The notes below the pieces were generated by a model. That model saw nothing but the letters and a program-made list of their open reading frames with translations, was not told the DNA's origin and searched no databases. The position numbers and the translations under genes were made by a program. This document shows positions 27,040 to 35,007 of a stretch of 64,000 nt of DNA, piece by piece. Source of the stretch: Haloimpatiens lingqiaonensis (GTDB lineage Bacteria > Bacillota > Clostridia > Clostridiales > Clostridiaceae). The first letter of the stretch is position 1, and every line of letters begins with the position of its first letter. Where the stretch lies: NCBI RefSeq assembly GCF_044502415.1, contig NZ_CP172402.1. The stretch is one strand, 5' to 3'.

Positions 27040-27630
27040 TCAATTCATTAAATATTTTAAACAATTTTTAATTAAATCTTCAACACTTTGCCCTTCTACA
27101 TACTTCAAAGCCCTGCTTCCCTCTTTTTCTGAATATCCCAAGGATACAAGTGCTTGTAAAGCTTCCTTTCTAATCTTATCATCTATAGGTTTATCTTCAC
27201 TATTTTGTGAAGCTTCTAATATTTCATCAGTATCTATTTTATCTTTTAGTTCAAGTATTATTCTTTGAGCTGTTTTTTTACCCACACCAGGAGCCTTTGT
27301 AATCAAAGATTCTTCTCCTAAAACTATAGCTCTTTTAAGATTAGCTACACTACTTATAGATAAAAGAGATAATGCAGCCTTAGGCCCCACTCCATTAACC
27401 TTTAAAAGTAGATTAAACAAATTTAATTCTTCCCTAGTTAAAAATCCATAAAGTCCAATAAAATCATCCCTTACAATTTGTGTTGTATAAATGGTTATAT
27501 TTTCACTGGCCTTAGGTATATTAGTTATAGTATTACCTGATGTATATATCTTATAGCCTATGCCATTGTTTTCAATTATAATATAATCCTCATTGATACC
27601 CATATAGATACCTTTTATATACTCGTACAC
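27040..27630 (-). CDS. ruvA: Holliday junction DNA-binding protein RuvA
   Basis: A 196-residue RuvA. It has an N-terminal OB domain (MYEYIKGIYMGINEDYIII), two helix-hairpin-helix motifs (LLKVNGVGPKAALSLLS, TKAPGVGKKTAQRII) and a C-terminal RuvB-contacting domain (EALQALVSLGYSEKE). It binds four-way junctions. Start is GTG. First gene of the ruvAB-queA-tgt-yajC run. Confidence 0.97.
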   Translation of the reverse strand: MYEYIKGIYMGINEDYIIIENNGIGYKIYTSGNTITNIPKASENITIYTTQIVRDDFIGLYGFLTREELNLFNLLLKVNGVGPKAALSLLSISSVANLKRAIVLGEESLITKAPGVGKKTAQRIILELKDKIDTDEILEASQNSEDKPIDDKIRKEALQALVSLGYSEKEGSRALKYVEGQSVEDLIKNCLKYLMN

Positions 27631-27714
27631 CCTTATACATTCCTTTCAACCAATAGTTTAAATAAGAAGCTATATAATACTTTACCACCATAATTAATTT
27701 TATTCAAGAAAAAA

Positions 27715-27750
27715 GAGTATATAGTTACGTATTATATAATCCTATATACC
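27715..27750 (-). terminator. terminator after the BofC-like gene
   Basis: On the minus strand a GGTATATAG/CTATATACT stem with an AT-rich loop is followed by CTTTTTTCTTG. It separates the BofC-like gene from ruvA. Confidence 0.55.
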
Positions 27751-27771
27751 CTTTACTATATATATTTTATT

Positions 27772-28377
27772 TTAAGATTCATATTCAGTAACAGCTTCTT
27801 TTGCCTTCTCTTTAGTATCAAATTGAAGTTCTGAACAACCGTTTTTAAGCATTTCTACATCCTCTTTTCTAAGAAGATTAGTCTTTAAGCCGGTAATATC
27901 TTCTTTGTCTTCTATATACATCTTTCCTTCATTATCTGTTCTAAAAATAGAGATATACTCTCCTTTTTCTGTTTTCTCAATTCCAATAACATATTTGTTA
28001 GGAGCATATCTATCTACACTTTTAGTTAAAATAACTTCATTTCCATTCATTGCATTTATTTTAAAATCTTTTTTCAAAAAATATGATTGCAACTTCTCTC
28101 TATCATATCCTATTATAGACTTGTCATATTTTTCTGCTATTTGTTTTTCTTCTGCTATATGATTACTTTTTAAATAAACGGTTCTAAATATTAAATTGGT
28201 ATTATATTTAATAGTATTTTGAATTTTATTTTTACTCATAACAGAATTACTGTTTCTATATAATTCTTCATTATATTTAGAAGCTTTACTGTATTTACAA
28301 TAACTAAAATACCCCCCTATGAAAAGAATTAACGCTACTGCTGAAAACCAAATTATAAACTTACTCTTTTTAGACAT
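27772..28377 (-). CDS. BofC C-terminal-domain-like membrane-anchored protein
   Basis: A 201-residue protein with one N-terminal transmembrane segment (FIIWFSAVALILFIGGYFS) and an extracytoplasmic remainder. The last 70 residues (YVIGIEKTEKGEYISIFR, then ITGLKTNLLRKEDVEML) resemble the BofC C-terminal domain found in a clostridial protein at this position next to ruvA. In Bacillus BofC regulates SpoIVB in pro-sigma-K processing; the role here is unknown. Start moved to ATG 28377 because the ribosome site AGGAGGG overlaps the earlier ATG at 28392. Confidence 0.65.
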   Translation of the reverse strand: MSKKSKFIIWFSAVALILFIGGYFSYCKYSKASKYNEELYRNSNSVMSKNKIQNTIKYNTNLIFRTVYLKSNHIAEEKQIAEKYDKSIIGYDREKLQSYFLKKDFKINAMNGNEVILTKSVDRYAPNKYVIGIEKTEKGEYISIFRTDNEGKMYIEDKEDITGLKTNLLRKEDVEMLKNGCSELQFDTKEKAKEAVTEYES

Positions 28378-28463
28378 AATATCCCTCCTCATGGGGTATT
28401 ATGTCCAATTTGTAAATTTTTATACAATTTATACAGAACTAAATTAAATTATTTTGAAATAAA

Positions 28464-28498
28464 CAATGGGCTACTGCACCTAGTACAGCAACCCATTG
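28464..28498 (-). terminator. terminator after yebC
   Basis: On the minus strand CAATGGGTTGCTG pairs with CAGTAGCCCATTG around a nine-base loop and is followed by TTTATTT, between yebC and the BofC-like gene. Confidence 0.75.
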
Positions 28499-28588
28499 AT
28501 AGCATTATTTCCATATATAAGTTTTTATCCTTCGTGGACTAATTTTTTACATTACATATGAAGTTTAAACTCTAATACCTCTATGCCT

Positions 28589-29329
28589 CTATTCTTCCCA
28601 TCCCTCTGGGAACTCAGCATTGTGGTAAACATCTTGAACATCATCGTCATCTTCTAATTGATCAAGTAATTTTTGGAATTTAGTTGATGTCTCTTCATCG
28701 ATTTCTGTAAATGTATCAGGAATCATTTTAACTTCTGATTCTAAGAAATCTAATCCTTGAGACTCTAATGCTTCTCTTACAGTTCCAAATTCTTCTGGAG
28801 CAGTAGTTATAACATATACCTCATCTTCTGCTTCAAAATCCTCTGCACCTGCATCTAATGCCATCATCATAATTTCATCTTCATCAAGACCATCTTTCTT
28901 TTCAATAACCATTTGACCTTTTTTCTGGAACATAAATGATACACATCCAGTTGAACCTAAATTACCACCATGTTTAGTAAATGCATGTCTTACGTTACCA
29001 GCACTTCTATTTTTGTTATCTGTAAGTACATTTACTATAACAGCTATTCCTGCTGGACCATATCCTTCATATGTTATTTCTTCAAAAGTAACATCTCCTA
29101 GTTCTCCTGAAGCTTTTTTAATGGATCTAGTTATGTTATCGTTTGGCATATTGTTAGCCTTTGCTTTAGCAATAACATCTCTTAATCTTGGGTTTGCATC
29201 AGGGTTTGCTCCTCCCTCTTTTACTGCAACCATCAATTCTTTACCTATTTTTGTAAAGACTTTTGCTCTTTTAGCATCTGCTTTACCTTTTTTAGCTTGT
29301 ATGTTATGCCACTTTGAATGACCTGACAT
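28589..29329 (-). CDS. yebC: YebC/PmpR family protein
   Basis: A 246-residue YebC with the invariant N-terminus MSGHSKWHNIQAKKGKADAK and the acidic patch near the end (LEDDDDVQDVYHNAEFP). Family members were first described as DNA-binding regulators; recent work on related proteins points to relief of ribosome stalling at proline runs. Single-gene transcript followed by a terminator. Confidence 0.95.
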   Translation of the reverse strand: MSGHSKWHNIQAKKGKADAKRAKVFTKIGKELMVAVKEGGANPDANPRLRDVIAKAKANNMPNDNITRSIKKASGELGDVTFEEITYEGYGPAGIAVIVNVLTDNKNRSAGNVRHAFTKHGGNLGSTGCVSFMFQKKGQMVIEKKDGLDEDEIMMMALDAGAEDFEAEDEVYVITTAPEEFGTVREALESQGLDFLESEVKMIPDTFTEIDEETSTKFQKLLDQLEDDDDVQDVYHNAEFPEGWEE

Positions 29330-29633
29330 TTATAATCTCCCCCTAACTTCATCTATGGTAAATTGTATTTTAAACTTATTTTTACACAAAATATACGCGT
29401 AAAGTATCAAAACACATTAATTATATCATATAATATATTATTATTTCAATCGCCATTTATATTCTGCAATTAGTAATATAAACTTTGTGCATTAAATATT
29501 AGTTATATTCATGTAAATAATGCCTTAAAATATAAATTTAAACCTCTTTATTTAGTTTAAAAATCTTTAAAATAAGCTTTAAATTACAAGCAATAATTAT
29601 ATTATCTCCAATTATTGCTTAATATTATACTAA
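29330..29633. other. intergenic stretch between yebC and the IS701-like element
   Basis: AT-rich, with no open frame, hairpin with T-tract or RNA gene that I can support. The yebC promoter should lie near 29340-29460. A short inverted pair CAATAATTAT/ATTATTG is near 29590-29620. Confidence 0.5.
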
Positions 29634-31114
29634 ATTAGTAACTTTAGTTCTGCAAAATAAAAAGTCAAATTGGTAATGCTACCAAAAAATAAATATGGCA
29701 CACCGACGGTTTCCGTGATATATAAAAGTTATTACTCAATTAATCACACGGGAGGTTGTCAGTATGCCAAATAAATTTACTAACCATATTATATCCATAA
29801 ATGATGAACTTTACAATTATTTAAATGATGTAAACTATGGAATGAATAAGCCACAATTTCATCATTTAACCACTATTATTGATGGATTAATAAACTTAGA
29901 TGGCACAAAATCCTTATTAAAAGTTTCAGAGCATATATTAACTGCTAAAAGCAGCAGTTCTATATATAGATTTTTGAGTCACTCTAAATGGGACGATAGT
30001 CTCATTGATAGAAATCGTATTAATTATCTAAATTTGCATTTTAATAAACTCATAAAGCCAAAATCCGTAGGATTTCTGGTGATAGATGATACTGTGAATC
30101 CTAAGACTCAAGCAAAGAAAATGCAAGGCTTAAGCTACAATCACTGCCATACAGAAGGCAAAACTCTTTGGTCTCACTGTGTTGTTACCTCTAATTTTGT
30201 TGCAGGGGATATGTCTATCCCTTTAAACTACAAGCCTTATTTAAATGAAGAAAACTGTAAAAAACACAATAAAACTTTTATGGGCAAAACAGATATAGCT
30301 TTAGATTTTATTAGCTCTTTTGAAAAACCCACTAACTGTGACAAAATATATTGTCTTGTTGACAGTTGGTATACAAGCGAAAAGCTAATCGAAGGTTCTC
30401 TGCTAAAAGGTTTTAACCTCATTGGTGCTTTGAAATCTAACAGAAAAATCTCTCCATTAGGAATCACAATGCAAATTAAAGAATTTGCTAAATATATAAA
30501 TCCAGCTACCTTAGATGTAGTTACCATCGAAGGAACTGAGTATAGAGTATATAGATACGAAGGTAAAGTTTCAAAGTTTGAAAACGCAACAGCGTTAATT
30601 TGCTATGAAGTTGATGGAGATACTTTCAAAGACCCTGTGTATCTAATGTCTACAGATGTAGAACTTAGCAACGAAACTATAATAAAATACTATCTAAAAA
30701 GATGGAGCATTGAAACGAACTACAAATATCTTAAAACACATTTAGGCTTTGACGAATATAAGGTTCAAGGTATACTCTCTATCGAGAGATACTTTCTGCT
30801 TACATTCTTAGCAATCAATTTTCTAGAAATTTATAGGTTGCATCATCTTAAGGAGCTTCAGACCATTGGCGACACTATAAAATCTGTTAAAAGCCTAGCG
30901 GCTAAAGAATTAGTGCATTTTATTTATGAGCGAGCTAAAAACAATGTACCCATAGAATTAATACTTGATGAGCTGAAATTAGCTTCTTAGAAAAATTTTC
31001 AAGTTATTTATAGGACAAATATAGTGTGAAACACTGTAACTATATTCCTGTCAAGGAATTTGAATCTACAATTGGTATTTCAACTTCTTAAATTAAAGAA
31101 GTTAAGTTAGTAAT
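29634..31114 (+). mobile_element. insertion sequence, IS701-like
   Basis: About 1.48 kb with one intact transposase gene. The ends are imperfect inverted repeats: ATTAGTAACTTTAGTTCTG on the left and, read inward, ATTACTAACTTAACTTCTT on the right; about 28 of 40 bases agree. Target duplication is not clear. It separates yebC from the HesB-like selenoprotein gene. Confidence 0.75.
29764..30990 (+). CDS. IS701-family transposase (DDE)
   Basis: An intact 408-residue DDE transposase. A first catalytic Asp is in FLVIDDTVNPKTQ, a second is in YCLVDSWYTSEKL, and the Glu is in RWSIETNYKYLKTHLGFDEYKVQ, the Y-K-E style motif of the IS4-like superfamily that includes IS701. The start ATG follows GGGAGG. 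No frameshift or truncation is seen, so the element may be active. Confidence 0.85.
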   Translation: MPNKFTNHIISINDELYNYLNDVNYGMNKPQFHHLTTIIDGLINLDGTKSLLKVSEHILTAKSSSSIYRFLSHSKWDDSLIDRNRINYLNLHFNKLIKPKSVGFLVIDDTVNPKTQAKKMQGLSYNHCHTEGKTLWSHCVVTSNFVAGDMSIPLNYKPYLNEENCKKHNKTFMGKTDIALDFISSFEKPTNCDKIYCLVDSWYTSEKLIEGSLLKGFNLIGALKSNRKISPLGITMQIKEFAKYINPATLDVVTIEGTEYRVYRYEGKVSKFENATALICYEVDGDTFKDPVYLMSTDVELSNETIIKYYLKRWSIETNYKYLKTHLGFDEYKVQGILSIERYFLLTFLAINFLEIYRLHHLKELQTIGDTIKSVKSLAAKELVHFIYERAKNNVPIELILDELKLAS

Positions 31115-31150
31115 ATTAAATTACCTAACACCATTTAATGATAAATTCAA

Positions 31151-31179
31151 TTGACAATTTTTAAAATTAATTATAAAAT
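31151..31179 (+). promoter_or_regulatory. sigma-A promoter of the HesB-like selenoprotein gene
   Basis: TTGACA at 31151-31156, a 17-base spacer and TAAAAT at 31174-31179. It lies just outside the right end of the insertion sequence. The CsoR-type palindrome follows at the expected start of transcription. Confidence 0.75.
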
Positions 31180-31190
31180 ATAATTAAAAG

Positions 31191-31207
31191 ATACCCGTTA
31201 GGGGTAT
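31191..31207. promoter_or_regulatory. CsoR/CstR-type operator
   Basis: ATACCCGTTAGGGGTAT is an inverted repeat (ATACCC, GGGTAT) of the form bound by CsoR-family repressors. It starts 12 bases after the -10 box, where a bound repressor would block transcription. The left ten bases recur upstream of the CsoR-like gene in this window. Confidence 0.65.
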
Positions 31208-31222
31208 ATTGGAGGTGCTAAT

Positions 31223-31516
31223 ATGCATTTAGAAATTCAAGATAAAGCTTTAAACACAGCAAAAAATAAAAATGGAAGTTTTGTTATTTCATATATAACT
31301 AAATCCTGTGGCTGAGGAGGGGTACCTACAAATTATCTCTGGATTGAGATAAAAAATCCTGTGGACAATTTAATAAATTATCATGTATTTAACTATGAAG
31401 GAATAAAAGTTTATATAAACAAGGCTTTAAATATAGATGAAAAGGTGTATATATATCAAAAGGCAAAACTCCCTTTAATAGGTTGTATATTTGGAGTTAA
31501 GGGTGTATCAATTTAA
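31223..31516 (+). CDS. HesB-like selenoprotein (UGA read as selenocysteine)
   Basis: A 97-residue protein if the in-frame TGA at 31313-31315 (codon 31) is read as selenocysteine. The frame is open across it: ITKSCG-U-GGVPTNYLWIEIKN. Both sides are parts of one HesB/IscA-like fold and a clean TAA ends it at 31516. The Sec lies where IscA-type proteins have their first conserved metal-binding cysteine region. The known bacterial HesB-like selenoprotein family is the closest match I can name. ATG at 31223 follows GGAGGTG. A SECIS-like hairpin sits 18-37 bases past the UGA. Ordinary gene finders would miss it or split it. The selA/B/C/D genes are not in this window. Confidence 0.85.
31313..31352 (+). 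promoter_or_regulatory. UGA codon and bacterial SECIS hairpin
   Basis: A perfect seven-base stem TTATCTC (31333-31339) with GAGATAA (31346-31352) closes a six-base loop TGGATT. The loop starts 24 bases after the UGA, inside the 16-37 base range accepted for bacterial SECIS elements, and has a G in the loop as SelB requires. Confidence 0.75.
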
Positions 31517-31604
31517 TATTTTTAAACTTTTATTAATACACCCACGCTCGCTTGTATGGATTCACTGTAATTTTATAATCTAAATTTTAGCTTTAAAGTA
31601 AATA

Positions 31605-31650
31605 TACGCAAAATATTTAAAATACATATAATTCTTAAATATTTTGCGTA
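31605..31650. other. long AT-rich stem-loop downstream of the selenoprotein gene
   Basis: Perfect 16-base arms (TACGCAAAATATTTAA and complement) around a 14-base loop. No T-tract follows, so an intrinsic terminator is possible but not textbook. It lies between the selenoprotein gene and the convergent gene at 31730. Confidence 0.6.
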
Positions 31651-31729
31651 CCTTATTTAAAATAAACAAGAAAAGTTTCTTAAATTTTCTATAAAACTAT
31701 ATTAATATACTATCTTATTATTGTGTAAT

Positions 31730-32785
31730 TTATTCTATATATGATATAACATTAGCCCTAAAACCTTCTAAATTATATCTAAGAACGTATGAATCATCTT
31801 TTTTTTCATATAACTTTACAAACCCTTTAGCATATCCAGAATTCCAAAAACTCAATGTATCTTTCTGGTTGTCCAAAGATTTATAAATGAGTTTCATCAT
31901 TTTTTCTTTTTCATCTTGAAAATATATTTCTATCTTGGAAATTTCATTAACTGCCTCCAAAGAAACAGTTATCTTTTCATCATCCTCTTCACAGAAATAA
32001 TTACAAATTCTACTACTACCCAATACCCTATTTGAGTATATATACTCTTTTTCTTCCACATTGAACCCTAAAGAAAACTCTTTATTTAACTCTCTTTTCA
32101 TTACTATAGGAGATATTTCTATTAAATTCAAATTTGCATTTACCCTATCTCCCAATGAATTCTGAAAATAATTACAGTTTAAATTTACCCAAAATCCAAA
32201 ATCCGAATTCATAAAAGCCTTCATTTCATATCCATTACTTTTTCCTTCTACGGCCCTATATTCATGTCCATTATACTTTATAATTCCTTTAAATTCTGTA
32301 TTAAATCCTTCTAAATTAGATGCTATACTTATAATATTATTTTCTACGTTGTACGGTATTCTATTTTTCTTTTGGAGCTCCCAAGAAAATTCCCCACAGC
32401 TTGACATAAATTCATTGTGCTTTTGGGCGCAGTGTTCTCCTAAATATACTTTACCCTTTAAATAATTCTCACTAACTACGCAATGACCCATTAATATTTG
32501 GTATTCATTAACATAATTTTTAATGTTAAAATAATCCCCCCCATAAAAATTACTTACTTGAACACCTTCTTTTTCCCATATTCCAACCCGAACCATAGCA
32601 TAAGAAGGCTCATTAAATTTAGGTTCAAAACTTGATCTTTCTGGATTTACTGTATAATATTGAATAAAAAAAGATTTTTCTTCTCCTGTGCTATTGTCTA
32701 TAGCTAAAAAATAATGCCACCAATATTTGTACTTACTCATTTCTAACTTCCATTTTATTTCATTTATCTTTTTAGAAATCTCCAT
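31730..32785 (-). CDS. uncharacterised protein, perhaps of the tocopherol cyclase/AttH-like beta-barrel type
   Basis: A 351-residue soluble protein without signal peptide or membrane helix. The N-terminal part has WWHYFLAID and FFIQYYTVNP, followed by many short beta strands; YNGHEYRA and NSDFGFWVNLNCNYFQN occur mid-protein. The pattern recalls the lipocalin-like tocopherol cyclase/CrtC/AttH families, but I do not see a decisive motif. Single gene, ATG start with a GGTG site. Function unknown. Confidence 0.6.
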   Translation of the reverse strand: MEISKKINEIKWKLEMSKYKYWWHYFLAIDNSTGEEKSFFIQYYTVNPERSSFEPKFNEPSYAMVRVGIWEKEGVQVSNFYGGDYFNIKNYVNEYQILMGHCVVSENYLKGKVYLGEHCAQKHNEFMSSCGEFSWELQKKNRIPYNVENNIISIASNLEGFNTEFKGIIKYNGHEYRAVEGKSNGYEMKAFMNSDFGFWVNLNCNYFQNSLGDRVNANLNLIEISPIVMKRELNKEFSLGFNVEEKEYIYSNRVLGSSRICNYFCEEDDEKITVSLEAVNEISKIEIYFQDEKEKMMKLIYKSLDNQKDTLSFWNSGYAKGFVKLYEKKDDSYVLRYNLEGFRANVISYIE

Positions 32786-32939
32786 ATAAGCACCATCCCC
32801 AATATTTTTTATAAAAATTAAAATTTACTTTATAAAACCCAATAATTGCTTAATTAAAAATATAATATATAAATTCTATATTATTACATTTATCCCTACT
32901 ACTTCATTAAAAATTAACACTTTGTTTACTTTAAAACTA

Positions 32940-32966
32940 AAAAAGACGGACATAAGTCCGCCTTTT
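32940..32966 (-). terminator. terminator of the V-type ATPase operon
   Basis: On the minus strand GGCGGAC-TTAT-GTCCGTC followed by TTTTTAG, immediately after the ntpD stop codon. Confidence 0.88.
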
Positions 32967-33622
32967 TAGCTATTTGCTTTTTCCTTTGCTTCTTCAAGCA
33001 TACTCTTAACTTTCATAAGTCTTGTTAAGTTACCTCTTTCATTTTCATCCAATTTCATTTGAATGTATTTTATGGTTTCTTGAAGTTGAGGTATAGTCAT
33101 GTATTCAAGAGCATTAACTCTTCTTCTAGTCTTCTCTATTTCATCAGACATAAGTTGACAAGATTTCTCTACCTCAGCAAGCTCCAAAAGCTTAGGAAGT
33201 ATAATATAAAGTTTTTCTAATGCACCATCTAATTCTGCAGATGTATTTGCAAAGCCGTAAGGATATATACTTCCCTCATCTCCTTCTAGCTCTCTTTTAA
33301 AGTTCATAACAGGTACGTTTACGCTCATTATATTCTTTTTACTTACTTCCACAGATATGTTTTCCTTTGGATAAGCTATGGCTTCTTCTAAAAACTCTGA
33401 AGACATAAGAGCCCTAGCCATTACAAAATCCTTTAATGATGATTCTAATTCCTTTTCTACACTTTTTCTTAATTGATTATTATACTTTATTAAATCAATA
33501 AATCTTCTCATAAGCTCATCTTGCTTATCTTTTAGCAGCTTATGACCTCTAGTTGCTGTTGCAAGCCTTTTTTTAAGCTTGGTAAGCTCCATTCTAGTAG
33601 GATTAACATTTAGCCTTGCCAT
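32966..33622 (-). CDS. ntpD: V-type ATP synthase subunit D
   Basis: A 218-residue central-stalk subunit. The N-terminus (MARLNVNPTRMELTKLKKRL) and C-terminal coiled coil (RRRVNALEYMTIPQLQETIK) match subunit D. It forms the rotor shaft with subunit F. Last gene of the operon, separated from ntpB by two bases and followed by a terminator. Confidence 0.95.
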   Translation of the reverse strand: MARLNVNPTRMELTKLKKRLATATRGHKLLKDKQDELMRRFIDLIKYNNQLRKSVEKELESSLKDFVMARALMSSEFLEEAIAYPKENISVEVSKKNIMSVNVPVMNFKRELEGDEGSIYPYGFANTSAELDGALEKLYIILPKLLELAEVEKSCQLMSDEIEKTRRRVNALEYMTIPQLQETIKYIQMKLDENERGNLTRLMKVKSMLEEAKEKANS

Positions 33623-33624
33623 GG

Positions 33625-35007
33625 CTAATCATCCTTTCTTTCTTCAAGATACTTCTCTAAGTATTCATCTCTAATTCTCTTAAGCTCTGTTCTTGGAAGT
33701 ATCTTTAATAGTTTCCAGCCAAGATTTAAAGTTTCTTCTACTGTTCTATTAGCTTCAAATCCTTGAGCTACATATTCCTTTTCAAAGCTTTCTGCAAATT
33801 CTGCATACTTTTTATCCGTATCAGATAAAGCAGATTCACCTAGTATAGCTGCTAATTCTTTTGCTTGCTTACCTTGGGCATAGGCAGAGAATAACTGATT
33901 CATAGTGTCCGCATGGTCTTCTCTTGTTTTTTCTTTTCCTATACCTTTATCCTTAAGTCTTGAAAGTGATGGTAAAACATCTATTGGAGGCATAATGCCT
34001 TTCTTATAAAGTTCTCTTGAAAGTATTATCTGACCTTCAGTAATATATCCGGTTAAGTCTGGAATTGGGTGAGTCTTATCATCCTCAGGCATTGTTAATA
34101 TAGGAATTTGTGTTATAGAACCCTCTTTACCTCTAATTCTTCCTGCTCTTTCATATATAGTAGAAAGGTCAGTGTATAGGTATCCTGGATATCCTCTTCT
34201 ACCTGGGACTTCTTTTCTAGCTGCTGAAACTTCACGAAGAGCCTCACAGTAGTTAGTTATATCCGTTAAAATTACAAGCACGTGCATTCCTTTTTCATAA
34301 GCTAAATATTCAGCTGTAGTTAACGCCATTCTTGGTGTAGCTATTCTCTCGATAGCTGGGTCTGAAGCTAAGTTCATAAATAGAACTGATCTGTCTATAG
34401 CGCCTGTTTTAGTAAACTCTTCTACGAAGAATTCAGCTTCTTCAAAAGTTATACCTATAGCTGCAAAAACCACAGCGAACTTAGAGCTGGAATTTAAAAC
34501 TTTAGCCTGTCTTGCTATTTGAGCAGCTAATTGTGCATGTGGAAGACCTGAACCTGAAAAAACAGGAAGTTTTTGTCCTCTAACTAATGTGTTAAGTCCA
34601 TCTATAGCAGATATACCAGTTTGTATAAATTCTGATGGGAAGTCCCTTGCCACAGGATTTATAGCTTCACCATTTATATCTAATCTTTTTTCAGGAATTA
34701 TCTTTGGACCGTTGTCCTTTGGTTTTCCCATACCATCAAAGACTCTCCCTAGCATATCTTCTGATACACCAATCTCCAAAGGTCTTCCTAAAAATTTAGC
34801 TTTAGTTCCTTTTAAATTAATTCCTGAAGAACCTTCAAACAATTGAACCATAGCCCTATCGCCATTAACCTCAAGAACTTTTCCTCTTCTCATTTCACCT
34901 GTTTGTATTTCTATTTCAACAAGTTCATCATATTTAACGCCTTCAACACCTTCAACCACCATAAGTGGTCCAACTACTTCTTTAACTGTTCTGTATTCTT
35001 TAAGCAT
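33625..35007 (-). CDS. ntpB: V-type ATP synthase subunit B
   Basis: A 460-residue non-catalytic nucleotide-binding subunit. It lacks a proper P-loop (SGSGLPHAQLAAQIARQ), as is normal for subunit B. Family motifs LRGKEGSITQIPILTMPEDD-type region (split here around RIRGKEGSITQIP) and DLTGYITEGQI are clear. It overlaps the 3' end of ntpA by eight bases. It pairs with subunit A in the V1 hexamer. Confidence 0.95.
   Translation of the reverse strand: MLKEYRTVKEVVGPLMVVEGVEGVKYDELVEIEIQTGEMRRGKVLEVNGDRAMVQLFEGSSGINLKGTKAKFLGRPLEIGVSEDMLGRVFDGMGKPKDNGPKIIPEKRLDINGEAINPVARDFPSEFIQTGISAIDGLNTLVRGQKLPVFSGSGLPHAQLAAQIARQAKVLNSSSKFAVVFAAIGITFEEAEFFVEEFTKTGAIDRSVLFMNLASDPAIERIATPRMALTTAEYLAYEKGMHVLVILTDITNYCEALREVSAARKEVPGRRGYPGYLYTDLSTIYERAGRIRGKEGSITQIPILTMPEDDKTHPIPDLTGYITEGQIILSRELYKKGIMPPIDVLPSLSRLKDKGIGKEKTREDHADTMNQLFSAYAQGKQAKELAAILGESALSDTDKKYAEFAESFEKEYVAQGFEANRTVEETLNLGWKLLKILPRTELKRIRDEYLEKYLEERKDD

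Noticed and set aside
31223..31315. The HesB-like gene as a 30-codon fragment ended by TGA.
   Set aside because: The frame continues with matching family sequence to a clean stop and a SECIS hairpin is correctly spaced.
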